A stretch of DNA of 64,000 nt, taken from NCBI RefSeq assembly GCF_003429005.1, contig NZ_QVQV01000009.1, forward strand, positions 124,001 to 188,000. The letters are read 5' to 3'. This document shows positions 42,261-50,248 of this stretch, one piece after another. This DNA is from Paraburkholderia sp. DHOC27. GTDB lineage: Bacteria > Pseudomonadota > Gammaproteobacteria > Burkholderiales > Burkholderiaceae. Each line of letters opens with the position of its first letter. Position 1 is the first letter of the stretch. The translations under genes were made by a program, and so were the position numbers. The notes under the pieces are model-generated. The model had not been told where the DNA came from and searched no databases. It worked only from the letters and a program-made list of their open reading frames with translations.

Positions 42261-43214
42261 ATGCGCCATTCACATCATCACCATCATCATCACGCCCATC
42301 ACGGGCGCCACGAGCAGGACTTCGACCGCGCGCCGTGGGGCGACGCCGACGAGCGCTTCACGCTGCATGCCCTGTGGCACGCGCTCGAGCGCCATCAGTG
42401 GCGAGGCCACGGCCGCCACCATGAGCGCTTCGCGCGCGGCATGGACGCGTTTGCTGGCGAAGGCCGCCACCGCCGCGACGAGATGTCCGGCGCGTCCTAC
42501 GGCGAGCGCTTCTATGCCGACCGCTTCTCGCTGCATGCACTGCGTCACGCCATCGGCCGTCATTTTGGCCATCGCGACGGCAGCGGACCCTTCCCGGGAG
42601 GCCGGGGCGGACGGGGTGGCTTCGGCGGCGGCGATGGCGACGGTTTCCCGCGCGGCCGCAAGTTCACCTCGGACGACCTGCAACTGCTGTTGCTGTCACA
42701 ACTGGATGCCCAGCCGAGCCACGGCTACGAACTCATCAAGGCACTGGAGGCGCGCTCGAACGGCTTCTACAGCCCGAGCCCCGGCATGGTCTACCCGGCC
42801 CTGACCTACCTCGAAGAACTCGGCTACGTGACCGTGCAGCTCGAAGGCAACCGCAAGCGCTATGAACTCGCTGAACCCGGCCGCAAGCACCTTGCCGACA
42901 ACCGCGAGCGCGTCGAGCTGATGCTCGCCAAGCTCACCCATATTGCCCGCAAGATGGATTCCGTGCGCCGCGCCTTTGCCGGTGAAGAGCCGCTCGATCC
43001 GAGCGAAGGCGGCTGGCTGCCCGAGCTGAGTGAAGCACGGCGGGCGCTCAAGCTCGCGCTGCTGCGCCGTGACAGCGCACCCGCCGACGAGCAGCGCCGC
43101 ATCGCGGCAATCCTCGCGCGTGCCACGGCGGAAATCGAAGGTACGGGCGCCAATCAAACGCAGGACCCAAAACCGGGTGACGGCGAAAACGGCCCGGAAA
43201 ACGCAACGCCCTGA
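42261..43214 (+). CDS. yqjI: PadR-family regulator with long His-rich N-terminus (YqjI-like)
   Basis: 317-aa DNA-binding regulator. The PadR winged helix is at about 136-215 (DLQLLLLSQLDAQPSHGYELI, SPSPGMVYPALTYLEELGYV) with a helical dimerisation tail to about 285. The first 135 residues are unusual: HSHHHHHHHAHHGRH at 3-17, then a motif RFTLHALWHALERH (32-45) and a second RFSLHALRHAIGRH (88-101), then a Gly-rich linker. E. coli YqjI has a shorter His/Cys-rich tail that binds nickel/iron and controls the ferric reductase gene yqjH. Here the next gene is a YqjH-type protein, so a metal-sensing repressor is likely. The symbol denotes resemblance, not proven orthology. Start ATG follows a GGAG. 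Confidence 0.88.
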   Translation: MRHSHHHHHHHAHHGRHEQDFDRAPWGDADERFTLHALWHALERHQWRGHGRHHERFARGMDAFAGEGRHRRDEMSGASYGERFYADRFSLHALRHAIGRHFGHRDGSGPFPGGRGGRGGFGGGDGDGFPRGRKFTSDDLQLLLLSQLDAQPSHGYELIKALEARSNGFYSPSPGMVYPALTYLEELGYVTVQLEGNRKRYELAEPGRKHLADNRERVELMLAKLTHIARKMDSVRRAFAGEEPLDPSEGGWLPELSEARRALKLALLRRDSAPADEQRRIAAILARATAEIEGTGANQTQDPKPGDGENGPENATP

Positions 43215-43290
43215 ACGCACAGGTGCCTCGGCAATACGCCATGACGCACCGAGCCACGCCACCGAATACTGGAAACTGGAGAGCACACCC

Positions 43291-44106
43291 ATGCAAGCCC
43301 GATCCGATCTCGCGGTCACCCGCGTCCGTCATCCGCTGAAGTTTCGTCTGCTGCAGGTCACGCGGGTCCAGCCGCTGACACCGCACCTGATTCGCGTCAC
43401 CCTCACCGGCGACGATCTGGACGATTTCGTGTCCGCGTCGTTCGACGATCACATCAAGGTGTTCTTTCCCGCGCCGGGCGAGGACAAGCCCGTCGTGCCG
43501 GTCGCGGGTCCGAACGGTCCGGTGTTTCCCGAAGACCAGCCGCGACCGGTGGCGCGCGATTTCACGCCGCGCCGTCATGACCGCGCCGCGCGCGAACTCG
43601 ATATCGAATTCGCCATGCACGAGGCGGGACCCGCCGCGACGTGGGCGGCCCAGGCCAAGGTAGGCCAGTTCCTCGGCATTGGCGGCCCGCGCGGTTCGCT
43701 GGTCATTCCAACGGCCTTCGACTGGCATCTGCTGATCGGCGACGAAACCGCGCTGCCCGCCATCGCGCGGCGTCTGTCGGAACTGCCGGCCGGCGCGCGC
43801 GTGGCAGCGGTGCTCGAAGTGGCCGATCCGTCCGCGCGCATCGCCTTCGACACCGCCGCCGAGCTGCACGAAGTCTGGTGCTATCGCAGCGACACTTCGT
43901 ACCGTGGCGACGCCCTGCTGCAAGCGGTACGCGACACGTTCCTGCCGGATGGCGCGGGCTATGTCTGGGCCGCTGGTGAAGCGGCCTCGATGCGCGCGGT
44001 GCGCTATCACCTCGTGACCGAGCGTGGCGTCGACAAGGCACACATCCGCGCCGCCGCGTACTGGAAACAGGGCGCCGTTGCAGTCCACGAAAATCTCGAC
44101 GATTGA
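43291..44106 (+). CDS. yqjH: siderophore-interacting protein (ferric-chelate reductase, YqjH-like)
   Basis: 271-aa flavoprotein releasing iron from ferric siderophores by reduction with NAD(P)H. The N-terminal FAD-binding barrel (about 20-135) includes RVQPLTPHLIRVTLTGDDL and the FAD signature RDFTPRRHD; the C-terminal NAD(P)-binding SIP domain starts near 145 with DWHLLIGDETALPAIARRL and ends with YVWAAGEAASMRAVRYHL, all typical of the SIP family. It lies 76 bp after the His-rich PadR gene on the same strand and is its probable target. Start ATG 43291 follows GGAGAG; a longer frame overlaps the upstream gene and is rejected. Confidence 0.93.
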   Translation: MQARSDLAVTRVRHPLKFRLLQVTRVQPLTPHLIRVTLTGDDLDDFVSASFDDHIKVFFPAPGEDKPVVPVAGPNGPVFPEDQPRPVARDFTPRRHDRAARELDIEFAMHEAGPAATWAAQAKVGQFLGIGGPRGSLVIPTAFDWHLLIGDETALPAIARRLSELPAGARVAAVLEVADPSARIAFDTAAELHEVWCYRSDTSYRGDALLQAVRDTFLPDGAGYVWAAGEAASMRAVRYHLVTERGVDKAHIRAAAYWKQGAVAVHENLDD

Positions 44107-44340
44107 CATGCGCGTTGGCGGGCCGTACAACGTCCGCCGTGTTTGCTGCATTTGCGCTTTTGCCCCGCTTGCCGCATTCGGGGCATTTGGGGCATTCGCT
44201 GCATCTGCTTCATTTGCCGTATTGGCCACTCCGCCCGCCACCGCTGACGCCTCGCTCGTCGGCGGTCGGCGTTTTAGCGGTTAGCATTCGGTGATGAGCG
44301 GCGCGCGACGCGCTTTTCCCTCTTTCAAGGATTCTTGCCG
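44107..44340. other. 234-bp spacer with 9-bp tandem repeats
   Basis: Six 9-bp units with consensus G-s-k-G-CATT-y run from 44171 to 44224. No gene or terminator recognised. The right end carries the AAGGA ribosome-binding site of the MFS gene. Confidence 0.5.
44171..44224. repeat. 9-bp imperfect tandem repeat, six units
   Basis: GCCGCATTC, GGGGCATTT, GGGGCATTC, GCTGCATCT, GCTTCATTT and GCCGTATTG follow one another without gaps. The unit length of nine makes any open frame through it look periodic, which explains the false frames on both strands here. Confidence 0.8.
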
Positions 44341-45600
44341 ATGTACACCATCAGCACCACGCACGAGCGGCGCCTTCTGTGGCTGCTCGCGCTGACGCAA
44401 TTCACCATCATCATGGACTTCATGGTGATGATGCCGCTCGGCCCGCAGATCATGCACGCGTTCCACATCGTCCCGGCCGCATTCGCGACGGCGGTGTCGG
44501 CTTACTCGTGGTGTTCGGGGCTGTCGGGTCTGTTTGCCGCCACCTATATCGACCGCTTCGACCGGCGCAAACTGCTGCTCTTCATCTATGCGCTGTTTGC
44601 GTTGTCCAACCTCGCCTGCGCGCTCGCCACCACCTTTCCGCTGCTGCTGGTCGCGCGCGCCTTTGCCGGCATCACGGGCGGCGTGCTGGGCTCGGTGATC
44701 ATGGCGATCGTCGGCGACGTCGTGCCGGTGGCGCGACGCGGCGCGGCTACCGGTACGATCATGACGGCGTTCTCGATGGCGGCTATCGCGGGCGTACCGG
44801 CCGGCATCATGCTCGGCGCGCATTTCACGTGGGCTGCGCCGTTCGTCCTGCTGGTGGTCCTCTCGGTACTCGTATGGATGGCGGGTTTTCGCATCGTGCC
44901 GCCGCTCGCCCAGCATCTGAGCCGGCGGCCGCGCCCGCTCGGCGAGATCCTCCCCGAGCTGGGCCGGCTGCTGCGCGATCCGCGTCACATGAAGGCCTTC
45001 GCGCTCACCTTCACGGTGATGATTTCGCAGATGCTGGTGATCCCGTTCGTCTCGCCGATGCTGGTTGCCAATCACGGCGTGGAGCCCGCGCGGCTCTCGT
45101 GGCTGTATATGGCGGGCGGCGCCGCGACCCTGTTCACCTCGCGCGCAATTGGACGTCTCGCCGACCGCTACGGCAAGCACTACATGTTCCGCGTGATGGC
45201 CGTGCTGTCTGCGATTCCGGTGCTGTTCGTCACGCATCTGCCAACCATTCCCTTCGCGGCGATGGTCCTGTTCTTCCCGTTCTTCATGGTGGCCATGTCG
45301 GGCCGCATGGTGCCGATGCAGGCGCTCCTCACTACGGTCCCCGAGCCGAGCCGGCGCGGTGCGTTCCTCAGCGCCAACAGCGCCTTGCAGGCATTGGGGA
45401 TGGGATGTGGCGCGTGGCTGGGCGGTCTGATGCTGAGCAATACCGCCAGCGGACAGATTGCCGGTTATGGCACGGTCGGCTGGGTGTCGGTGGCGCTGGC
45501 GATGCTGGCCGTCGTGTGGGTGAGCCGTGTGCATGCTGCGCATACGCCTGGCACGCCTGACGCGCATGGCGTCGGGCCGAGCCCGGTGGGTGAGGCTTGA
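44341..45600 (+). CDS. MFS transporter (DHA1-like exporter)
   Basis: 419-aa inner-membrane transporter with 12 predicted helices. The first helix holds LTQFTIIMDFMVMMPLGPQIM; loop 2-3 has YIDRFDRRKLLL, the MFS motif A; helix 5 contains GVPAGIMLGAHFTW. It resembles sugar-efflux/drug exporters of the DHA1 class. Start ATG 44341 has AAGGA 9 bases upstream; TTG 44335 is possible. It follows the YqjI/YqjH pair by 234 bp and ends in an intrinsic terminator. A role in metal or siderophore export is conceivable from position only. Confidence 0.92.
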   Translation: MYTISTTHERRLLWLLALTQFTIIMDFMVMMPLGPQIMHAFHIVPAAFATAVSAYSWCSGLSGLFAATYIDRFDRRKLLLFIYALFALSNLACALATTFPLLLVARAFAGITGGVLGSVIMAIVGDVVPVARRGAATGTIMTAFSMAAIAGVPAGIMLGAHFTWAAPFVLLVVLSVLVWMAGFRIVPPLAQHLSRRPRPLGEILPELGRLLRDPRHMKAFALTFTVMISQMLVIPFVSPMLVANHGVEPARLSWLYMAGGAATLFTSRAIGRLADRYGKHYMFRVMAVLSAIPVLFVTHLPTIPFAAMVLFFPFFMVAMSGRMVPMQALLTTVPEPSRRGAFLSANSALQALGMGCGAWLGGLMLSNTASGQIAGYGTVGWVSVALAMLAVVWVSRVHAAHTPGTPDAHGVGPSPVGEA

Positions 45601-45626
45601 ACGTGGCTTGAACCGTCAGGAACATC

Positions 45627-45653
45627 GTGGGCGCTTCGGCGCCCGCTTTTCTT
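45627..45653 (+). terminator. rho-independent terminator
   Basis: GGGCGC (45629-45634), TTCG loop, GCGCCC (45639-45644) and TTTTCTTT behind it. The UUCG tetraloop makes it especially stable. Ends the MFS transcript, 28 bp after its stop codon. Confidence 0.88.
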
Positions 45654-45707
45654 TCACGGCCTGCGACTAAAGGGTCCGTTGCTTCACGCGCCGTGCTTCA
45701 CAAGCTC

Positions 45708-47441
45708 TTACTTCGCAGTCCCCACCTTCTCCGTCCCCGCCGTCAGCTCCGGAAAATCCTCTTCCCAGTACTCGCCCTCCAGCCGCGCCGGCTCCGCTGC
45801 GCGCTCCATCTCCCGGCGCCGCAACTCCACGCGGCGGATCTTGCCGGAGATGGTCTTGGGCAACTCGCTGAACTGCAGGCGTCTGATGCGCTTGTACGGT
45901 GCGAGCTTTTCGCGCGAAAACTGGAACACGCTGCGCGCCAGTTCGGGACTCGCCTCATAACCGTGTCGCACGGTAACGAACGCCTTCGGCACGCACAGCC
46001 GCAATGCATCTGCGCTCGGCACGACCGCGGCCTCGCCGATCGCCTCGTGCTCGATCAGCACGCTCTCGAGTTCGAACGGGCTCAAGCGGTAGTCGGACGA
46101 CTTGAACACATCATCGGCGCGGCCCACGTACACGTAGTAGCCGTCGTCGCGCCGCAGCGCCACGTCCGACGTGTGGTAGTAACCGTTGCGCATGGCCTGG
46201 GCAGTCGCACTCGCATTGTTCGCGTAGCCCGTCATCAGACCCATTGGCGGCTCGGCGAGCGGCAGCGCGATTTCGCCTTCGCTCGTCGCATGATCGTCGG
46301 CATCCACGAGTTCGATCTGGTAGCCGGGCAAAGGCCGTCCCATCGATCCCGCCACCACCGGCTGACCCGGCGAATTGCCGATCTGGCAGGTGGTTTCGGT
46401 CTGGCCATACCCGTCGCGGATGGTCACGCCCCATGCGTGCTGCACCCGCTCGATCACCTCCGGATTCAGCGGCTCACCCGCACCGACGATCTCGCGCAGG
46501 CTCACCCGGTAGTCCGCGAGCGGCTCCTGCACCAGCATGCGCCAAACGGTGGGCGGCGCGCACAGCGTCGTGACCTTGCAGCGCACCAGCACGTCGAGCG
46601 TCTGCTGCGGCACGAAGCGTCCCTGATTGAAGACGAACACGCAGGCCTGCGCATTCCACGGCGCGTAAAAACAGCTCCACGCGTGCTTGGCCCAGCCGGG
46701 CGAACTGATGTTCCAGTGGATATCGCCCGGTTGCAGACCGATCCAGTACATCGTCGAGAGATGCCCGACCGGATAGCTTTGATGGGTATGCTCGACGAGC
46801 TTGGGCTTCGAGGTCGTGCCCGAGGTGAAGTACAGCAGCAGTGGATCGGTGGCGCGCGTGGGACTGTCCGGCACGAACTGGGGCGAGGCGTCGCGGGCGT
46901 CGGCCAGATCGATCCAGCCCTCGCGCGGCGCGCCCACCGAAAGCCGCGTGAGCGGCATGTCCAGTTGCTCGAATTTGCCGGTTTCGGCGCTGTCCACCAC
47001 GACGAAGCGCGCCTCGCCGATCTGCACGCGGTCGCGCACGTCGTCGGCGGAAAGCTGGGTGGTGGCCGGCAGGACGAGCGCGCCGAGTTTCATCGCCGCC
47101 AGCATCACGTCCCATAGTTCGACGCGATTGGGTAGCATCAGCAGCACACGGTCGCCGCGTCCTATGCCCACGCCGCGCAGAAAATTCGCCATGCGCGCCG
47201 AGCGCTCGGACATCTGCGCATACGAGAGCTTCAGACCGGGACCCGCGGGATCATCCACGATCCACAGTGCCGGCGCGTGATTGTCCTGCGCGATGACGTC
47301 GAAGTAATCGAGCGCCCAGTTGAACGTATCGAGCCGGGGCCACGTGAACCCGGCATAGGCGCGCTCGTAGTCGGTGCGATGGCGCCACAACAGGTCGCGC
47401 GCCGCCAGAAATGCCTGCGTGGACGGGGTCCGCTCGGTCAT
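45708..47441 (-). CDS. AMP-dependent acyl-CoA synthetase/ligase
   Basis: 577-aa adenylate-forming enzyme activating a carboxylic acid to its CoA thioester. The P-loop is LLLYFTSGTTSKPK (about 211-224); DGYGQTETT (about 341-349) is motif A5; the C-terminal domain has YYHTSDVALRRDDGYYVYVGRADDVF (hinge) and the catalytic Lys in KTISGKIRRVELR. The sequence resembles acetoacetyl/medium-chain acyl-CoA ligases (AcsM-like). Start ATG 47441 has GGAGACG upstream; its 5' leader is similar to that of the OsmC gene at 16199-16255. It is 185 bp behind the acyl-CoA dehydrogenase on the same strand; the two enzymes fit one beta-oxidation-like route. Confidence 0.93.
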   Translation of the reverse strand: MTERTPSTQAFLAARDLLWRHRTDYERAYAGFTWPRLDTFNWALDYFDVIAQDNHAPALWIVDDPAGPGLKLSYAQMSERSARMANFLRGVGIGRGDRVLLMLPNRVELWDVMLAAMKLGALVLPATTQLSADDVRDRVQIGEARFVVVDSAETGKFEQLDMPLTRLSVGAPREGWIDLADARDASPQFVPDSPTRATDPLLLYFTSGTTSKPKLVEHTHQSYPVGHLSTMYWIGLQPGDIHWNISSPGWAKHAWSCFYAPWNAQACVFVFNQGRFVPQQTLDVLVRCKVTTLCAPPTVWRMLVQEPLADYRVSLREIVGAGEPLNPEVIERVQHAWGVTIRDGYGQTETTCQIGNSPGQPVVAGSMGRPLPGYQIELVDADDHATSEGEIALPLAEPPMGLMTGYANNASATAQAMRNGYYHTSDVALRRDDGYYVYVGRADDVFKSSDYRLSPFELESVLIEHEAIGEAAVVPSADALRLCVPKAFVTVRHGYEASPELARSVFQFSREKLAPYKRIRRLQFSELPKTISGKIRRVELRRREMERAAEPARLEGEYWEEDFPELTAGTEKVGTAK

Positions 47442-47626
47442 CGTCGTCTCCTGTGTCGATTCGCGTGGGCGCGTGGGCGCTCTCTCCGCTTCCTGCCAGC
47501 CAGGCATTCCTTCGCGCCCGGCATGGCTGACGTGCCTTGGGGCGCCGGGTCGTGCCTGCTGCCTGCCTGCTGCGCACCGCCCAGGCATTCCACAGACGGT
47601 CTCAATCCGACCGCCTCATTCTGCAC

Positions 47627-48760
47627 TCAAACGTTGCGCGCAATCACCATTCTTTGTATTTCGCTCGTCCCTTCGTAGATCTGCGTGATGCGTGCATCGC
47701 GATAGTGGCGCTCCACCGGATAGTCTTCCAGATATCCATAGCCGCCGTGAATCTGGATGGCCTTCGAGCAGATTTCCTCGGCGATTTCCGACGCGTACAA
47801 CTTGGCCTGCGACGCCTCCGACAAACACGGCTTACCCGCGGTGCGCAACCGCGCGGCGTGATGCACGAGCAGGCGTGCGGCGTTCAGGCGGGTGGTCATG
47901 TCGGCCAGCATATTGGCGACGCTCTGGTGCTCCTTGATGGCCTTGCCGAACTGGATCCGCTCATGCGCGTACTGACGCGCTGCATCAAAAGCCGCGCGGG
48001 CGATGCCCACCGCCTGCGCCGCAATGCCGATGCGGCCGCCTTCGAGATTGGACAGCGCAATGCGCAGCCCCTCGCCCGGCTCGCCCAGCAGATTGGCTTC
48101 CGGCACCGCGCAGTCTTCCAGCGTGATCGGACACGTATCCGACGCGCGGATACCGAGTTTGTGCTCGGGCTTGCCGACGTTGAAACCCGGCGTGTCGGTG
48201 GGCACGATGAACGCCGACAGGCCGCGCTTGCCGAGTGCCGGGTCTGTCACCGCGAACACGATGGCGAGATTCGCACGGGTTGCGTTGGAGACGAACTGCT
48301 TGCTGCCGTTGAGCACCCATTGGCCGTTGCGCAACTCCGCGCGCGTGCGCAGGTTATTGGCTTCGGAGCCCGCTTGCGGCTCGGTGAGGCAGAACGCGCC
48401 GATACTGCGCCCCGTGGCGAGGTCCTGCAAATAGCGCTCTTTTTGCTGCGCAGTGCCAAAGTTCAGAATGGGCCCGCAGCCCACCGAATTGTGCACGCTC
48501 ATCAACGTGGCGCAGGAGGCGCAGCCGGCCGCCACTTCTTCAACCGCAAGCGCGTAGGCCACGTAGTCGGTGTACGAGCCGCCCCACTCGGACGGCACGA
48601 TCATGCCGAGCAGACCCAGTTCGCCCATCTGCTTGATGACGCTGTCGGGCAGGTGCGCGTCGCGGTCCCATTGGGCGGCGAACGGCGCGAGGCAATCGAC
48701 CGCGAAGTCGTGGGCCGCATCGCGGATCATCCGCTGGTCGTCTGTGTAGAAATCATCCAT
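47627..48760 (-). CDS. acyl-CoA dehydrogenase
   Basis: 377-aa FAD enzyme oxidising acyl-CoA to enoyl-CoA. Segments in order: N-terminal helical domain with GLLGMIVPSEWGGSYTD, FAD-binding FCLTEPQAGSEANNLRT (about 122-138), VLNGSKQFVSN, and the C-terminal helical domain with the catalytic Glu363 in IYEGTSEIQRMVIAR. The IQIHGGYGYLEDYPVERHYRD stretch is also standard. Start ATG 48760 begins MDDFYTDDQRM; an open extension is not homologous. Likely transcribed with the acyl ligase. Divergent AraC regulator; a 21-bp direct repeat lies about 93 bp upstream. Chain-length preference unknown. Confidence 0.94.
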   Translation of the reverse strand: MDDFYTDDQRMIRDAAHDFAVDCLAPFAAQWDRDAHLPDSVIKQMGELGLLGMIVPSEWGGSYTDYVAYALAVEEVAAGCASCATLMSVHNSVGCGPILNFGTAQQKERYLQDLATGRSIGAFCLTEPQAGSEANNLRTRAELRNGQWVLNGSKQFVSNATRANLAIVFAVTDPALGKRGLSAFIVPTDTPGFNVGKPEHKLGIRASDTCPITLEDCAVPEANLLGEPGEGLRIALSNLEGGRIGIAAQAVGIARAAFDAARQYAHERIQFGKAIKEHQSVANMLADMTTRLNAARLLVHHAARLRTAGKPCLSEASQAKLYASEIAEEICSKAIQIHGGYGYLEDYPVERHYRDARITQIYEGTSEIQRMVIARNV

Positions 48761-48852
48761 GAATGCGCCTGTCTCCGTGTATCTGTGTTGGCCGTGGCCA
48801 TTGCTGTCCCGCCGCGTTCGGCATCCTGCGCGTGCCGTGCCGGTGCCTTGGG

Positions 48853-48894
48853 GGTGCCATGTGCGCACCTTGAGGTTCCATGAGCGTACCTCGC
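48853..48894. promoter_or_regulatory. 21-bp direct repeat, candidate AraC operator
   Basis: Two adjacent 21-bp units share 15 positions: unit 1 begins GGTGCCATGTGCGCACC at 48853, unit 2 GGTTCCATGAGCGTACC at 48874. AraC-type regulators bind paired half-sites about 21 bp apart. Located between the acyl-CoA dehydrogenase start (93 bp away) and the divergent AraC gene. Confidence 0.5.
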
Positions 48895-49129
48895 GGGCGG
48901 GACAACGCCATTTCCGCACAGTGTAGGCAACCCGCTGGACAGCTTCGATGCTCTGCCCGATCATTCTGCGTGAGCGCATTTGCCATGTTAACGCAGCCGG
49001 CAACACGCGGGCGGCTAAAATCCGGCTGACTGAACGCCTTCGCGTCTGACGAAGTGAGCGCGTTTGCCAGCCCGCGCGTCGCCTGACTGCCCTGCTTTCT
49101 GCCCTGACCCACCGGGCTTACCTACCTCC

Positions 49130-50173
49130 ATGCCCCCAAAAAACGACAAAGGCACCATCTCCGTCAGCCTCGTTGAAGAGACCCTCGCGCTGGCGCGGGC
49201 GCGCGGCGTCGACGTGCGGCCGCTCGTCGACGCCGCCGGCATTGTGCCTGCCATGCTGGCCGCGCCGAAGAGCCGCGTCTCGTCGGCTCAGTATGGCGCG
49301 TTGTGGGCCGGCATCGCACGCGCGCTCGATGACGAATTCTTCGGCCAGGACTCGCATCCCATGCGCTGCGGCAGTTTTATCGCCATGACGCAGATGGCGC
49401 TGACGGCCCGCACCGGCGCCCAGGCGCTCAACCGCGCGCTCGGCTTCATGCGCCTCGTGCTCGATGACCTCAGCGTGGTGCATACCGTGGAGCCGCACGG
49501 CGTGCGCCTCACCTTCACGCATCGCGAGGGCACCCCGCAGCCGACGATGTTCGCCTACGCCACCTATTTCATCCTCGTGTACGGCCTGCTCTGCTGGCTG
49601 GTGGGCCGCCGGATTCCGTTGCTGGCGGCGAACTTCAGCTGCGCCGAACCGCCCGCTGCGCACGAATACCGGCTGATGTTCTGCGACGCGCTGCGCTTCG
49701 GCGAGCCGTCGTCCTATGTGGATCTCTCGCCTGGGTTTCTCACGCTGCCGGTGGTCCAGACCACCCAGTCCGTTAAGCCGTTCCTGCGCGATGCGCCCGG
49801 CAGTTTCGTCGTCAAGTACCGCGACGCCGGTTCGCTGGCCGCGCGCGTGCGCAGGATACTGCGCGCCATGCCAATGGCCGGATGGCCCGCCGCCGATCAG
49901 ATGGCGCAACGTCTGCATGTCGCGGAGGCCACCATGCGGCGCCATCTCAAGCAGGAAGGCCACACCTACCAGTCGATCAAGGACGATCTGCGGCGCGACA
50001 TTGCCATTGGAGAACTGCAGGACAGCGGCCGCAGCATCGCGGACATCGCCACGCGCGTCGGCTTTGCGGAACCGAGCGCGTTTCATCGGGCCTTTCGTAA
50101 ATGGACCGGCATGCGGCCGACCGACTATCGCAGTGCACGAGCCGCGTACACGCGCGCGCCGGAATCGGACTAA
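49130..50173 (+). CDS. AraC family transcriptional regulator
   Basis: 347-aa regulator of the OruR/ArgR-like AraC subgroup. The N-terminal arabinose-binding-like domain covers about 15-210 (LARARGVDVRPLVDAAGI then SFIAMTQMALTA), and the C-terminal double HTH about 240-335 with MAQRLHVAEATMRRHLKQEGHTYQSIKDDLRRDIAI and the second signature SIADIATRVGFAEPSAFHRAFRKWTGMRPTDYR. Start ATG 49130 is preferred; GTG 49064 would add unrelated residues. Divergent from the dehydrogenase/ligase genes and probably controls them. Confidence 0.92.
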   Translation: MPPKNDKGTISVSLVEETLALARARGVDVRPLVDAAGIVPAMLAAPKSRVSSAQYGALWAGIARALDDEFFGQDSHPMRCGSFIAMTQMALTARTGAQALNRALGFMRLVLDDLSVVHTVEPHGVRLTFTHREGTPQPTMFAYATYFILVYGLLCWLVGRRIPLLAANFSCAEPPAAHEYRLMFCDALRFGEPSSYVDLSPGFLTLPVVQTTQSVKPFLRDAPGSFVVKYRDAGSLAARVRRILRAMPMAGWPAADQMAQRLHVAEATMRRHLKQEGHTYQSIKDDLRRDIAIGELQDSGRSIADIATRVGFAEPSAFHRAFRKWTGMRPTDYRSARAAYTRAPESD

Positions 50174-50248
50174 GCTATCAGGGTCAGGCCAGTCTTTTCC
50201 GGCCCGCGCCTAGCGATACCCGTCGCTTTGGCGCGTCGGCCGTCAGCG

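Noticed and set aside
44024..44294. Short frames on both strands across the 9-bp repeat
   Set aside because: Periodic residues are caused by the tandem repeat whose unit is a multiple of three.
45627..47117. Rightward 496-residue frame opposite the AMP-ligase gene
   Set aside because: Shadow frame; opposite strand has P-loop and A5 motifs of ligases.
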